This document shows, one piece after another, positions 53,907 to 63,030 of a stretch of DNA of 64,000 nucleotides (within the stretch, counting starts at the first letter, position 1; the number at the start of each line of letters is the position of its first letter). This DNA comes from Kaistia hirudinis (lineage in GTDB: Bacteria > Pseudomonadota > Alphaproteobacteria > Rhizobiales > Kaistiaceae): the NCBI RefSeq assembly GCF_014196455.1, contig NZ_JACIDS010000004.1, positions 620,001 to 684,000 of the forward strand, written 5' to 3'. The notes under the pieces were generated by a model. It searched no databases. It was not told the DNA's origin and worked only from the letters and a program-made list of their open reading frames with translations. The position numbers and the translations under genes were made by a program.

Positions 53907-54941
53907 TTACTTGAAGAAGTCCGGATAACCCTGGTCGACCGCGTTCCAGACCTTGATGTCGCCAGAGAGGATCTTGGCCTTGAGCTCATCGACCTTGGCG
54001 AGCGTCGCCGCCGGGATCTTGTCCTTGGTATATTTCATGTCGGAGAGAGCGACGCCGTTCTCCTTGAGGCCGAGCGTCACGGTCTTGCCGCCGGGGAATG
54101 TATCGCCGGCATAGTCGCCGACCACGGTCTCGACCGCGACGTCGGTGCGCTTCAGCATGGAGGTGAGCACGGAGCCGGGCGCGAGGCCGTCCTGGTCGGT
54201 GTCGACGCCGATGGCATAGTGGCCGGTTTCCTTCGCCGCCTGGATCACGCCGATGCCGGTGCCGCCGGCGACCTGATAGACGATGTCCGCCCCCTCGTCA
54301 TACATGGCCTTGGCCATCTGCAGGCCGATCGCCGGATCGCCGAAATTGTTGGAATAGGCGACCTTCACCTCGACATTCGGGTTCACGTCGTGCGCACCCT
54401 GGATGTAGCCGACGATGAACTTGTCGATGCCGACCGATTTGGTGCCGCCGATCACGCCGATGATCGGCTTGTCGTTGATGCCGGGGATCGACGTATCGGT
54501 GGTCACGAGCGCGGCGAGCGCGCCGGCGAGATAGGAGCCTTCCTGCTCCTGGAACAGCACCGAGGCGACGTTCGCGCCCGGCTGCACCTGGTTCAGGATG
54601 ACGTATTTCGTGTCCGGATAATCCTTGGCGACGGTGGCGAGCGCCTCGCCATGCGAATATTCGAGATCGACCAGAAGGCCGAAGCCGGCGTCCGAGGCGC
54701 GGCGGAGGATATCGGCCGCCTGCGCGACGACATCCTTCGATTCGACCGGCTTGCCCTCGATCTTGGCGGCGGCGACGGCCTTCTTGAAGCCCTCATAGGC
54801 GAGGTCGTTATAGGACTGATCGCCGAGGCCGCCCTGCGCGATGATGAGGGCGGCCGGCGCGTCAGCCGCCTTCGCCGCGCTCGTCGCTCCAAGGGCCAAG
54901 GCGAGGACCGAAGCGCTGTTCACTATCCACTTGTAAGACAT
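53907..54941 (-). CDS. BMP-family nucleoside-binding lipoprotein-like periplasmic protein
   Basis: 344 residues from the ATG at 54941. Signal peptide WIVNSASVLALALGATSAAKA, cleaved before ADAPA; no lipobox cysteine is present, so it is soluble. The PnrA/BMP core includes GGLGDQSYNDLAYEGFKKA, FQEQEGSYLAGALAAL, IGVIGGTKSVGIDKFIVGYIQGA and YQVAGGTGIGVIQAAKE, a nucleoside-binding pocket in this family. It feeds the ATPase/permease genes downstream. Its first 80 bases overlap the end of the gntR frame. Confidence 0.92.
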   Translation of the reverse strand: MSYKWIVNSASVLALALGATSAAKAADAPAALIIAQGGLGDQSYNDLAYEGFKKAVAAAKIEGKPVESKDVVAQAADILRRASDAGFGLLVDLEYSHGEALATVAKDYPDTKYVILNQVQPGANVASVLFQEQEGSYLAGALAALVTTDTSIPGINDKPIIGVIGGTKSVGIDKFIVGYIQGAHDVNPNVEVKVAYSNNFGDPAIGLQMAKAMYDEGADIVYQVAGGTGIGVIQAAKETGHYAIGVDTDQDGLAPGSVLTSMLKRTDVAVETVVGDYAGDTFPGGKTVTLGLKENGVALSDMKYTKDKIPAATLAKVDELKAKILSGDIKVWNAVDQGYPDFFK

Positions 54942-55737
54942 GGTTCTTTTCCCTGGAAGGCTGTGGTCTGGTTGTCTGCTCGGCCGGTCCCGTCTTGCGC
55001 AGAATCTCGGCTTCATAGGCGTAGCGGCGCGCGTCATAGACCGCGTCGACGACATCGAGGATGGTTCCATCCGCGGCGAAGGACTGGCGGCGCACGGCCA
55101 TGACGACGCGGTCTTCGAGCAGGCGCAGCAGGCGCGCCTCCTCGTCGCTGGCCGGGCGGGCGCGCAGCATCTCGACGCCGCGCTCGACGAACAGCCCGGC
55201 CTCCTCGAAGCGGCGATAAAGCGAGAAGGCGGGGTTCGCGACGATGTCGGCGGTGAGCCCGACGCGATCGGCCACGGCGCGCGACAGCACCGAGCGATGG
55301 ATCGCCGTCGCCATGCCGTCGACAAGACGGAGCCGGTCGAGCGCGACCAGCGCCTCGCCCTCGGCAAAGGGGAGGTCGGGACGCCATTCGGCCGCGCCGA
55401 AGGCGAGGACGCGATGCGCCGGCGCGCGGCCGGCGGCGGCGACCGCCTCGGTGAAGCTCATCAGATAGGAGGGCGCCCGCGTCAGCGCGGGGGCCGCGAC
55501 GAAGGTGCCGAGCCCCTGGCGGCGATAGAGCAGCCCCTCGTCGACCAGCGCCTCGACGGCGCGGGTCACCGTGAAGCGGCTGACGCCGAAACGGCGGGAA
55601 AGCTGTGGCTCGCTGTCGATCCTGTCCCCCGGCTGCCGCGCCGCGATATCGCGCCGGAGGCTGTCGATCAGCTGACGATAGAGCGGACGCTCCATCATCG
55701 GATCGGCAAGAGGGGCGGGCGAGCGGACCATCGACAC
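54862..55737 (-). CDS. GntR-family (HutC/UTRA) transcriptional regulator
   Basis: 291 residues. The winged helix PLYRQLIDSLRRDIAARQPGDRIDSEPQLSRRFGVSRFTVTRAVEALVDEG is at the N-terminus, and residues ~95-245 are a UTRA sensor domain ending in VVDAVYDARRYAYEAEI. About 40 further residues, after LRKTGPAE, run 80 bases into the binding-protein gene and look like non-conserved read-through, which is unusual. The start ATG 55737 (or 55731) has no strong ribosome-binding site. An 18-base palindrome lies 11 bases upstream, so it is probably an autoregulated repressor of the nucleoside operon. Confidence 0.88.
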   Translation of the reverse strand: MSMVRSPAPLADPMMERPLYRQLIDSLRRDIAARQPGDRIDSEPQLSRRFGVSRFTVTRAVEALVDEGLLYRRQGLGTFVAAPALTRAPSYLMSFTEAVAAAGRAPAHRVLAFGAAEWRPDLPFAEGEALVALDRLRLVDGMATAIHRSVLSRAVADRVGLTADIVANPAFSLYRRFEEAGLFVERGVEMLRARPASDEEARLLRLLEDRVVMAVRRQSFAADGTILDVVDAVYDARRYAYEAEILRKTGPAEQTTRPQPSREKNHVLQVDSEQRFGPRLGPWSDERGEGG

Positions 55738-55748
55738 ATCCAGTCATC

Positions 55749-55766
55749 AGGTTGACCAGTCAACCT
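55749..55766. promoter_or_regulatory. Perfect palindrome upstream of gntR, candidate GntR operator
   Basis: AGGTTGAC-CA-GTCAACCT is an exact inverted repeat of 8 bases per arm with a 2-base centre. It contains the GT...AC half-site layout of GntR/HutC operators. It lies 11 bases upstream of the gntR start, where a bound repressor would block the promoter of the whole nucleoside operon. Confidence 0.65.
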
Positions 55767-56154
55767 AGCATTCGGCGAAACGCGCCCGAATGCAAGACGG
55801 CTTCGCAGTTGGAGACAGGTTTTTTCGGGGGTGCGGGCTGACTGAGGCGGGAATAGTCGATCGTCGGTCCAGAACGGGCCAAATCCGGCCTGGATCCGGA
55901 CCAGTTGGAGGTGGCGAAGGGCAAGCAAGATTGCGCTTCGCATAAGGGCCTTGGACAGGACTGCGTCGTGGTGGAGGCTCGGAGGCGACCTATCCGGCAT
56001 CTTCGCATCGAACTGGCCCGAAAGCCGGAATCCCGCCTTCAATACAATGCCATGCGGCGACGGATGGTGCTGCCGAAGATCGCAAGAGGATCGCGACGGG
56101 AGCCGTCCGCTGAAAGTCAGCGATAGTTGGCGTGAGACGGATGCGCCGCGTGAA
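55767..56154. other. Intergenic region between the nucleoside operon and the GMC oxidoreductase gene
   Basis: 388 bases with no convincing coding frame. It holds the upstream side of the gntR promoter and the tail of the next operon. No clear terminator with a T-run, repeat or RNA gene was seen. Confidence 0.6.
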
Positions 56155-57783
56155 TTATGACTTCGCCCTCATCGCGTCGGCCAGGATCAGGTCGGCGCCC
56201 TTCTCGGCGATCATGATCGTCGGGGCGTTCGTATTGCCCGATATCATGTCCGGCATGACGGAGGCGTCGACCACGCGCAGGCCTGCGATGCCGTGAACGC
56301 GAAGTCTCGCGTCCACCACCGAGGTCCTTGGGTCGACCCCCATGGTGCAGGTGCTGATCGGATGGAACGTCGTATTGGCGCGGTCGCGGCAATCGTGGAC
56401 GATGTCCTCGCGGGCGGTCACGCGCGGGCCCGGCGTCACCTCTTCGACGATGGCGCTGGCAAGAGCGGGGGCCGCTGCAAGGCGGCGCAGGAAGGCGACG
56501 CCTTCCAGCATGTCCTCGACGTCCGCCTCGGTTGAAAGATAGTTCGGCGTGATCTTCGGCGGCGCGAAGGGATCCGCGCTGCGGATTTCCAGCTCGCCGC
56601 GGCTCGTGGGCCGGCAGGGGCTCGCCGACATGATGAAGCCGGGAAAATCATGGAAGTTGAGCAGCTCCGCATCGGCGCTGCTGTCGGCGCCGAAGCTCAT
56701 CGGGACGAAATAGAGCTGCATGTTCGGCCGGTCGAGGCCGGGCCGCGTACGCACGAAGGCGCCGCCCTGGTTGATGCTGATCGAAAGCGGTCCCCGGCGC
56801 GTCGTCAGATAACGCAGCCCCGCCATCGCCTTGAACCAGTTGGAGCGGAAGCTGTCATTGAGCGTCTTCCGGTTCGCGCGCCAGATATACGAGACATAGA
56901 GATGGTCCATCAGGTTACGCCCGACCGCCGGCAGGTCGACCTTGATGGCGATGCCGTGCCGGCGCAGAAGCGCGGGCGAACCGATGCCCGACAGCTGGAG
57001 CAGCTGCGGCGAGTTGATCGCGCCAGCGGCCAGGATCACTTCCCGCCCCGCGCGCGCCTCGTGCAATTCGCCCTTCCTGTAGATCACGCCGACGGCACGG
57101 CCGTTCTCGATCAGGATGCGCGTCGTGTGCGCACCCGTGACGAGGTGCAGGTTCGGACGGCGCATGGCGGGACGAAGGAAGGCATTCGAACTGTTGCTGC
57201 GGATGCCCTTGCGGATGTTGAGCTGGTAGAGGCCGATCCCCTCCTGCGACGCGCCGTTGAAATCGTCGTTCCGCGGCACGCCCGCCTCGACGCCGGCCTG
57301 CACGAAGGCGCGGGTCAGCGGATGGACTTCCTCGCCGATGTCGCTGACCGCCAGAGGTCCGCCCCTGCCATGATACGCGTCCGCGCCGCGGATATTGTCT
57401 TCCGACTTCTTGAAGTAGGGCAGGACGTCGTTGAAGCCCCAGCCCGCGAGGCCCTTCGCGGTCCAGCCGTCATAATCCTCCCGCTGCCCGCGGATATAGA
57501 CCATCGCGTTGATCGAGCTCGATCCGCCCAGCACCTTTCCGCGCGGCCAATAGGCCGTCTTGCCGTTGATCCCGGGATCGGCCTCGGTGGTGTATTTCCA
57601 GTTCACGGCGGCATCGAAGAAGGTCTTGCTGTAGCCGATGGGAACTTGCACCCAGGGCCTGCGGTCCGTGCCGCCGGCCTCGAGCAGCAGCACGGAGTGC
57701 TTGCCGTTTTCCGTCAGGCGGTTGGCGAGCACACAGCCGGCGGAGCCCGCGCCGACGATGATGTAGTCATATTCCTGGGGCAT
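56155..57783 (-). CDS. GMC-family FAD-dependent oxidoreductase (choline/alcohol dehydrogenase-like)
   Basis: 542 residues. The N-terminal FAD motif is YDYIIVGAGSAGCVLANRLTE; next is the GMC signature PRGKVLGGSSSINAMVYIRG. The C-terminal active-site histidine is in TTFHPISTCTMG and the paired Asn/His site in SGNTNAPTIMIAEKGADLI. It oxidises an alcohol group to an aldehyde, passing electrons to the respiratory chain or an acceptor. It is the last gene in the operon led by the Liv-type importer, 8 bases after the aldehyde dehydrogenase stop, so the two can act in series. Confidence 0.92.
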   Translation of the reverse strand: MPQEYDYIIVGAGSAGCVLANRLTENGKHSVLLLEAGGTDRRPWVQVPIGYSKTFFDAAVNWKYTTEADPGINGKTAYWPRGKVLGGSSSINAMVYIRGQREDYDGWTAKGLAGWGFNDVLPYFKKSEDNIRGADAYHGRGGPLAVSDIGEEVHPLTRAFVQAGVEAGVPRNDDFNGASQEGIGLYQLNIRKGIRSNSSNAFLRPAMRRPNLHLVTGAHTTRILIENGRAVGVIYRKGELHEARAGREVILAAGAINSPQLLQLSGIGSPALLRRHGIAIKVDLPAVGRNLMDHLYVSYIWRANRKTLNDSFRSNWFKAMAGLRYLTTRRGPLSISINQGGAFVRTRPGLDRPNMQLYFVPMSFGADSSADAELLNFHDFPGFIMSASPCRPTSRGELEIRSADPFAPPKITPNYLSTEADVEDMLEGVAFLRRLAAAPALASAIVEEVTPGPRVTAREDIVHDCRDRANTTFHPISTCTMGVDPRTSVVDARLRVHGIAGLRVVDASVMPDMISGNTNAPTIMIAEKGADLILADAMRAKS

Positions 57784-57791
57784 GGCCGGCT

Positions 57792-59219
57792 TTACGACTT
57801 GATGTAGACGGAGTGTTCGGTCGTGTAGAAATGGATCGAGGAACGACCGATCGAAGCCGCGCCCACGCCCGAATTCTTGATGCCGACAAAGGGCATGTTG
57901 GGATCGACGCCGGTCTGGTGATTGACGTGCAGCATGCCAGCCTGGGCCTCGGCAACAAAGCGCTGCACCACGTCGAGCCGGTTCGAGAACAGCGCCGCGG
58001 CGAGGCCGAATTCGACCCCGTTGAGGATCGCCAGCGCTTCGTCGACGGTGTCATAGGGGATCAGCGACAGCACCGGACCGAAGACTTCCTGCTGCGCCAG
58101 CGACATATCCGGACGCACATCGGCGTAGAGCGTGGGACGAAGGAAGAAGCCGCCCGTGGGGCGCGGCCCATGACCGGCGGCCAGTCGCGCGCCTTCTCCT
58201 GCGCCGCGGGCCATCATGGAGGTCACGCGATCGAAATGCGCGGCCGAGGCCATCGGTCCCATGCCGACCGCCGGATCGCGGCCATCGCCGACGACAATCG
58301 CCTCCATGCGGGCCGCGATTGCGCGCTCCAGATCGGCCGCGATCGCGCGCCTGACGATCACGCGGCTGATCGAGGTACAGCGCTGTCCGCTATTTTCCAG
58401 CGTGCCTGCGACGATCTCGTCCGCGCAGGCGTCCAGATCGTCGGCATCATGCACCACGATGCCATTCTTGCCGCCGAGTTCGAGCTGCACCTCGGCCAGA
58501 TTGGCGGCCGCCGCCACATAGATCCGCCGCCCGGTCTCGACCGAACCGGTGAAGGTGACCGCGTCGGCGCGGGGGTGGGAGACCAGCGCCGCACCGACGG
58601 CAGGGCCGCCGAGCACGATCTGGAACAGGCCGCGCGGCAGATGGGCGTCGGCGATCTCGGCCATCAGGCAGGCGGAGGCCGGCGCGATCTCCGACGGCTT
58701 CAAAATGACGGCATTGCCATGCGCAAAGGCCGGCGCGAGCTTCCGCAGCGGCGTCAGCACGGGATAGTTCCAGGGCGTTGCCGCGACGACGACGCCGCGC
58801 GGGCGACGCAACGTCATGTTGCGCACCCCCGGCCGGGCCGAAGGCATGACCTCGCCGATCGCGCGGCTGGCCTCTCCGATGGTGAAGCGGGCCTCCTTCA
58901 GCGCGTAGAGAATCTCGCCGCGCGCATCCGCCAGCGTCTTGCCCATCTCGAGCGTGATGGCGAGCGCGATCTCGTCGCACCGCGCCTCTACGGCATCGAG
59001 CCATGCCTCGAGGATGGAGTGCCGCTGGATGCCCGGCACGCTTCCCCATTCCGCCTGCGCCCGGCGCGCATTGGCGAAGATCGCATCGAGCTCGGCGGCA
59101 TCGGTGGCGTCATAAATGCCAACGACCTCGTCGGGCTGCGCCGGATTGACGGTGACGAAATCGCCGCCGCTGCGACGCTTCCAGCTTCCCGCGGTAAAGG
59201 TTCCGAAGTGATAGGTCAT
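57792..59219 (-). CDS. NAD(P)-dependent aldehyde dehydrogenase (succinate-semialdehyde dehydrogenase-like)
   Basis: 475 residues from the ATG at 59219 (MTYHFGTF), which follows the enolase-type stop after one base; a longer frame is not supported. VVAATPWNYPVLTPLRKLAPAFAHGN, VQLELGGKNGIVVHD and NSGQRCTSISRVIV carry the binding site, the glutamate and the catalytic cysteine. The protein resembles the GabD subgroup. It would oxidise the aldehyde made by the GMC enzyme next to it. Confidence 0.9.
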   Translation of the reverse strand: MTYHFGTFTAGSWKRRSGGDFVTVNPAQPDEVVGIYDATDAAELDAIFANARRAQAEWGSVPGIQRHSILEAWLDAVEARCDEIALAITLEMGKTLADARGEILYALKEARFTIGEASRAIGEVMPSARPGVRNMTLRRPRGVVVAATPWNYPVLTPLRKLAPAFAHGNAVILKPSEIAPASACLMAEIADAHLPRGLFQIVLGGPAVGAALVSHPRADAVTFTGSVETGRRIYVAAAANLAEVQLELGGKNGIVVHDADDLDACADEIVAGTLENSGQRCTSISRVIVRRAIAADLERAIAARMEAIVVGDGRDPAVGMGPMASAAHFDRVTSMMARGAGEGARLAAGHGPRPTGGFFLRPTLYADVRPDMSLAQQEVFGPVLSLIPYDTVDEALAILNGVEFGLAAALFSNRLDVVQRFVAEAQAGMLHVNHQTGVDPNMPFVGIKNSGVGAASIGRSSIHFYTTEHSVYIKS

Positions 59220-59220
59220 G

Positions 59221-60444
59221 TCAGCTCTTCTTCTGTTCGCGCGTACCAACCACGCCCATCAGCGCCTCGGGCATCCAGTGACTCTCGCGCCGTTTGGCAC
59301 GGAAGAAGCAGGCGCCGAACTGCGACAGGGCTTTCTGGTCGATCGTGAAGCCGAGACCGGGGGCGGTCGGCATGTGAAATGATCCACGATCGTGCTGCCA
59401 TGGCGCCTCGAGGAGCGCGTCACGCGCCTCGATGGTCCAGCCGGGTGGGCAATATGGAAACTCGAACGGCATCTCGCCGGCAAAGCCGCTCGCCGCCATG
59501 ATATGCGCGTTCACGATGAAGCCGATACCATTGCCCCAGCTATGCGGGCTGAATTTCAGCCCATGCTGGCGGCACAGCTCGGCGACCTGCATGCACTGCC
59601 GGATGCCGCCCGCCCACATGGCGTCCGGCTGGAACACGGCATAGCACCGCTTCTCGACCATATATTTGAGCTCGGGGTAGCCCGCCGTATGCAGCTCTGC
59701 GCCGGCGATCGGGACGCGCGAATAGGCCGTGAGTTCGGCCATTGCTTCGTACCATTCCATGAACAGCGGCTCTTCGACCCAGGCCAGTCCGACATCCGCC
59801 GCGGCGTCGGCAAAGCGCTTGGCGCGGGGGAGATCCCAGAGCGGTGCATCGCCATGCTGTGTCAGGCGAAAGGCCTGATTGCAGTCGACCGCAATGCTCA
59901 TGCGGCCTGCCATATGAGTTGCGATGTCCTGGATCTGGGCGATGTCCACCTCCTCGTCCCAGTCATGGACACGGACCTTCATGGTCCCGAATCCTTCCTC
60001 GAGCCGGGCCTCCGCCTCCTCGCGCCGCTCGGACAGGCCGCGCACCTCGCCGGAGGAAAGGTAGAGGCGGATCGTGTCGTCCGTGCCGCCGAGCAGGCGG
60101 TAGAGCGGCAGTCCGGCGATCTTGGCCTTGATGTCCCAGAACGCCGGCTCGATCCACCAGTTGCGAATGCCGCCGACGGCCATGATCTTGATGCGCTCAT
60201 GCACCATGTCGATGTCGGTCGGATCCTTGCCGAGAAAGAGGCCGGCCAGGCTGTCGCCGATGCCGGCCCGCTCGCGGCCGGAGGCGGAGAAGGCGCTCCA
60301 GCCGTCCACGCCATCATCGGTGACGAGATGGATGAGATAGAAGCTGGTCTTGGTGCGCGCCCCGCCGGGGACCCAGGCAGGCTCGAAGGGAGCCGGCAGC
60401 GGCACGGTCACATGGAAGAGTTCGATCTGGTCGATGACCGGCAT
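59221..60444 (-). CDS. Enolase-superfamily dehydratase/racemase (mandelate racemase/muconate lactonizing type)
   Basis: 407 residues. The N-terminal capping domain is followed by a barrel with magnesium ligands in SIAVDCNQAF (Asp), LAWVEEPLFM (Glu) and PIAGAELHTAG (Glu). The His/Asp site is FQPDAMWAGGI and FSPHSWGNGIG. The usual KxK on the second strand reads KVR (TMKVRVHD), a small change in one catalytic base. The family includes sugar-acid dehydratases, so it may act on an acid formed by the oxidoreductases alongside. It follows the GldA-like gene by 3 bases. Confidence 0.85.
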   Translation of the reverse strand: MPVIDQIELFHVTVPLPAPFEPAWVPGGARTKTSFYLIHLVTDDGVDGWSAFSASGRERAGIGDSLAGLFLGKDPTDIDMVHERIKIMAVGGIRNWWIEPAFWDIKAKIAGLPLYRLLGGTDDTIRLYLSSGEVRGLSERREEAEARLEEGFGTMKVRVHDWDEEVDIAQIQDIATHMAGRMSIAVDCNQAFRLTQHGDAPLWDLPRAKRFADAAADVGLAWVEEPLFMEWYEAMAELTAYSRVPIAGAELHTAGYPELKYMVEKRCYAVFQPDAMWAGGIRQCMQVAELCRQHGLKFSPHSWGNGIGFIVNAHIMAASGFAGEMPFEFPYCPPGWTIEARDALLEAPWQHDRGSFHMPTAPGLGFTIDQKALSQFGACFFRAKRRESHWMPEALMGVVGTREQKKS

Positions 60445-60447
60445 GGA

Positions 60448-61566
60448 TTATCTCTCGGATGGGGCGGGGGCGGCGCGCGTCTCCAGGCGGCGCATAGCGT
60501 CCGCGAGGTCAGCTGCCGCAATGGGCGTAGGGTAGTTGCGCAGGAAGGGCGATGTCAGCGTGCTGGCCGCGATCGTCTCGATCGCCTGATCGAGGCGCTC
60601 GTCGGAAAGTCCGAAATCGGCGAGCGCGACGGGGAGGCCGATCGCGCGGTTGAAGGCGATCGATCGGCGAAGCATGTCTTCGTCGCCGTCGACGAGGAGC
60701 TGCACGAGCACGCTGTAGGCGACCTGCTCGCCATGCAGATAGGCGGAGAGCTCGGGCACGCGGGTGAGGCCGCGCACCATGGCGTGGGCGATCGATAGCC
60801 CGCCGCTCTCGAAGGTCAGGCCGCTCAGGAGGATCAGCGCTTCGATCAACTCCTCGAAATCGGCATGACGCTCGCCGCGCGCGAGCGCCTGCAGGCAGGG
60901 CGCTCCCGAGCGGATGATCGTCTCGAAGCAGATCTCGCCGAGCCGTGCCGCGACGAAAGGCGGTCGCGCCGAGAAGCTGTTGCCACCTTTGCCGGCGGCG
61001 ACGGAGCGCGCCTCGAACATCTTGGTCAGCGCGTCGCCGATTCCGGCGCGAAGGAAGCGGGGCGGCGCGGCGGCGATAATGTCCGTGTCGGCCAGGACGA
61101 CATCGGGATTGAAGGAAAGGTACCGCGTCCCCGTGACCGCGTGCGCCCCGTCGTAGAGGACGATGAGACGGCTGGTGGGCGCGTCGTTCGACGCGATGGT
61201 CGGAACCGAGAAGACGGCCTTGCCGGAGCGCAATCCCGCATATTTGCCGGCGTCGATGCACTTGCCGCCGCCAATGCCCGCGACCACGTCGCAGTCGCGC
61301 GCCAGACCGGCCAGGCGTTCGCCCTCGGCCTCCGTGCATTCGCCCCCGAACACCGCCCATTCGAGACGCTGCCCGGCTTGGGCGAACGCGGATTCGAGGC
61401 GCTCGCGAATGGTGCCGTAAACAAAGGGATCCACGACGGCGAGCAGACCGCCCGATCCATATCGACCGCACAGATGCGGCAATTCATCGAGGGCGCCCGG
61501 ACCCTGAATGTATTCGCGCGGCGCCCCCAGGACGCGCAGCGCGGAGTTCTTGACGGTTCCGTACAC
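60448..61566 (-). CDS. Iron-containing alcohol/glycerol dehydrogenase (GldA-like)
   Basis: 372 residues. The NAD loop GIGGGKCIDAGKYAG and the metal ligands are seen: Asp in AGIGDALTKMFEAR, His in LSIAHAMVRGL and His in YLHGEQVAYSV. SVPTIASNDAPTSRLIVLYD is the GldA-type substrate loop. It oxidises a vicinal diol or hydroxyl group with NAD. It is 11 bases after the LivF stop, so it is in the same operon as the importer. Confidence 0.9.
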   Translation of the reverse strand: MYGTVKNSALRVLGAPREYIQGPGALDELPHLCGRYGSGGLLAVVDPFVYGTIRERLESAFAQAGQRLEWAVFGGECTEAEGERLAGLARDCDVVAGIGGGKCIDAGKYAGLRSGKAVFSVPTIASNDAPTSRLIVLYDGAHAVTGTRYLSFNPDVVLADTDIIAAAPPRFLRAGIGDALTKMFEARSVAAGKGGNSFSARPPFVAARLGEICFETIIRSGAPCLQALARGERHADFEELIEALILLSGLTFESGGLSIAHAMVRGLTRVPELSAYLHGEQVAYSVLVQLLVDGDEDMLRRSIAFNRAIGLPVALADFGLSDERLDQAIETIAASTLTSPFLRNYPTPIAAADLADAMRRLETRAAPAPSER

Positions 61567-61577
61567 AGTCTTGTTCC

Positions 61578-62288
61578 CTAGAGCCCGAGATAGGTCTTCT
61601 GGACGTTTTCGTCGTTGAGAAGAGCATGAGCCGTGCCCTTCATGGCGACGCGGCCATTGTCGAGCACGTAGCCGTAATCGGCGATGCGCAAGGCCTGCTT
61701 CACGTTCTGCTCGACCAGGTAGATGCTCATGCCCTGCTTGTTCAGGACGACGATCTTCTCGAGGATCTCACTGATCACCTTGGGCGCGAGACCCAGAGAC
61801 AGTTCGTCGATCATCAACAGCTTGGGGCTGCTCATCAGGCCGCGCCCCAGCGTGATCATCTGTTGCTGGCCGCCGCTGAAGGTCTTGGCCTTGCGGTCGC
61901 GGTGCTCCTTCAGGACGGGAAAGAGCTCGTAGACGCGATCGAGATTGGCCCGGACCTTCGCCTTGTCGTGACGGCAGAGATAGGCGCCCATCTCGAGGTT
62001 CTCGGAGACGGTCATCTCGGAAAAGAGGCGTCGCCCCTCCGGCACCAGGGATATGCCCAGCGCGGCGATCTCATAGGCCGGGCGATTCTGGATCTCCTCG
62101 CCCTTGAAGCGGATTGAGCCCCCGCTCGCCGGATTGAGCCCGACGATCGTGCGCAGCAAGGTCGACTTCCCGGAGCCGTTCGCGCCTACGATGACCGTGA
62201 TGCGGCCTTCCTCGACTTCCAGGCTCACCCCCTTCAGGACGGGGAGGCGTTCAACCCGGGCGTCTAAATTGTTGATGCTCATCAACAT
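61578..62288 (-). CDS. HAAT ABC transporter ATP-binding protein (LivF-like)
   Basis: 236 residues. Walker A VGANGSGKST, signature FSGGQQQMITLG, Walker B LLMIDELSLGLAPKV. The ATG at 62288 has GGAG about 9 bases upstream, inside the end of the LivG gene; the two genes overlap by 38 bases. It teams with the LivG-like subunit to power the second HAAT importer. Confidence 0.9.
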   Translation of the reverse strand: MLMSINNLDARVERLPVLKGVSLEVEEGRITVIVGANGSGKSTLLRTIVGLNPASGGSIRFKGEEIQNRPAYEIAALGISLVPEGRRLFSEMTVSENLEMGAYLCRHDKAKVRANLDRVYELFPVLKEHRDRKAKTFSGGQQQMITLGRGLMSSPKLLMIDELSLGLAPKVISEILEKIVVLNKQGMSIYLVEQNVKQALRIADYGYVLDNGRVAMKGTAHALLNDENVQKTYLGL

Positions 62289-63030
62289 TGTAGTCTTCTC
62301 CGAGATACGCCTTCAGCACGGCGGGGGACGTCGAGACCTGCTCGGGCGTTCCGGTTTCGATGATCCGTCCGCTCTCCAGCACGATGACCTGGTCGCTCAT
62401 GCTCATGATCACGTGCAGCACGTGCTCGACGATGATCAGCGTGATGCCGTCCCGCTGGTTCAGCCGTCCGAGAATGTCGATCAGCTCCGAGATTTCGCCG
62501 AGCGAGCAGCCGGCGAAGAGTTCGTCGAGCAGCAGCAGCTTCGGCCGCGTCGCGAGCGCCGTGGCGAGTTCCGCCTTCTTCCGTTCGAAGGCGTTGAGTT
62601 CCGAGTTCCGCCGTCCGGCGCGGGCCGCGAGGCCGAGATCCGTCAGGATGGCGTCGGCGATCGACCGCGCCTCGCTCCGGCGCGACGTCCTGCAATACGC
62701 CGCGACCATCGCGGACTCGCGGACGTCCATCTCCGTGAAGCTTTCCGAGATCTGGAACGTGCAGCAGAGCCCGCTGCGGCACCGGCTTTGCTGGCTGGCC
62801 TGGGTGATGTCCTGGCCGTCCAGCATGATACGACCCGTATCCGGCCGATGGACACCGAGGATCGTCTTGAACAGGGTGGATTTGCCGGCGCCGTTCGGAC
62901 CGATCAGGCCGGAGATGCTACCGCGCGCCACGCTGAACGAGACATCCGCATTGGCTGCCAGCCCGCCGAACGTCTTGCCGAGCCCGACCACTTCGAGCAT
63001 GGGCTGGGACTTCGCCATGTTGATGCTCAT
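62251..63030 (-). CDS. HAAT ABC transporter ATP-binding protein (LivG-like)
   Basis: 259 residues from the ATG at 63030, which overlaps the LivM stop (ATGA). Walker A GPNGAGKST, Walker B LLLLDELFAGCS, and an altered signature, LNAFERK, as in the other LivG of this window. The C-terminal tail DYNVDEHQQFRRPG extends past the normal end into the LivF gene. Confidence 0.9.
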   Translation of the reverse strand: MSINMAKSQPMLEVVGLGKTFGGLAANADVSFSVARGSISGLIGPNGAGKSTLFKTILGVHRPDTGRIMLDGQDITQASQQSRCRSGLCCTFQISESFTEMDVRESAMVAAYCRTSRRSEARSIADAILTDLGLAARAGRRNSELNAFERKKAELATALATRPKLLLLDELFAGCSLGEISELIDILGRLNQRDGITLIIVEHVLHVIMSMSDQVIVLESGRIIETGTPEQVSTSPAVLKAYLGEDYNVDEHQQFRRPG

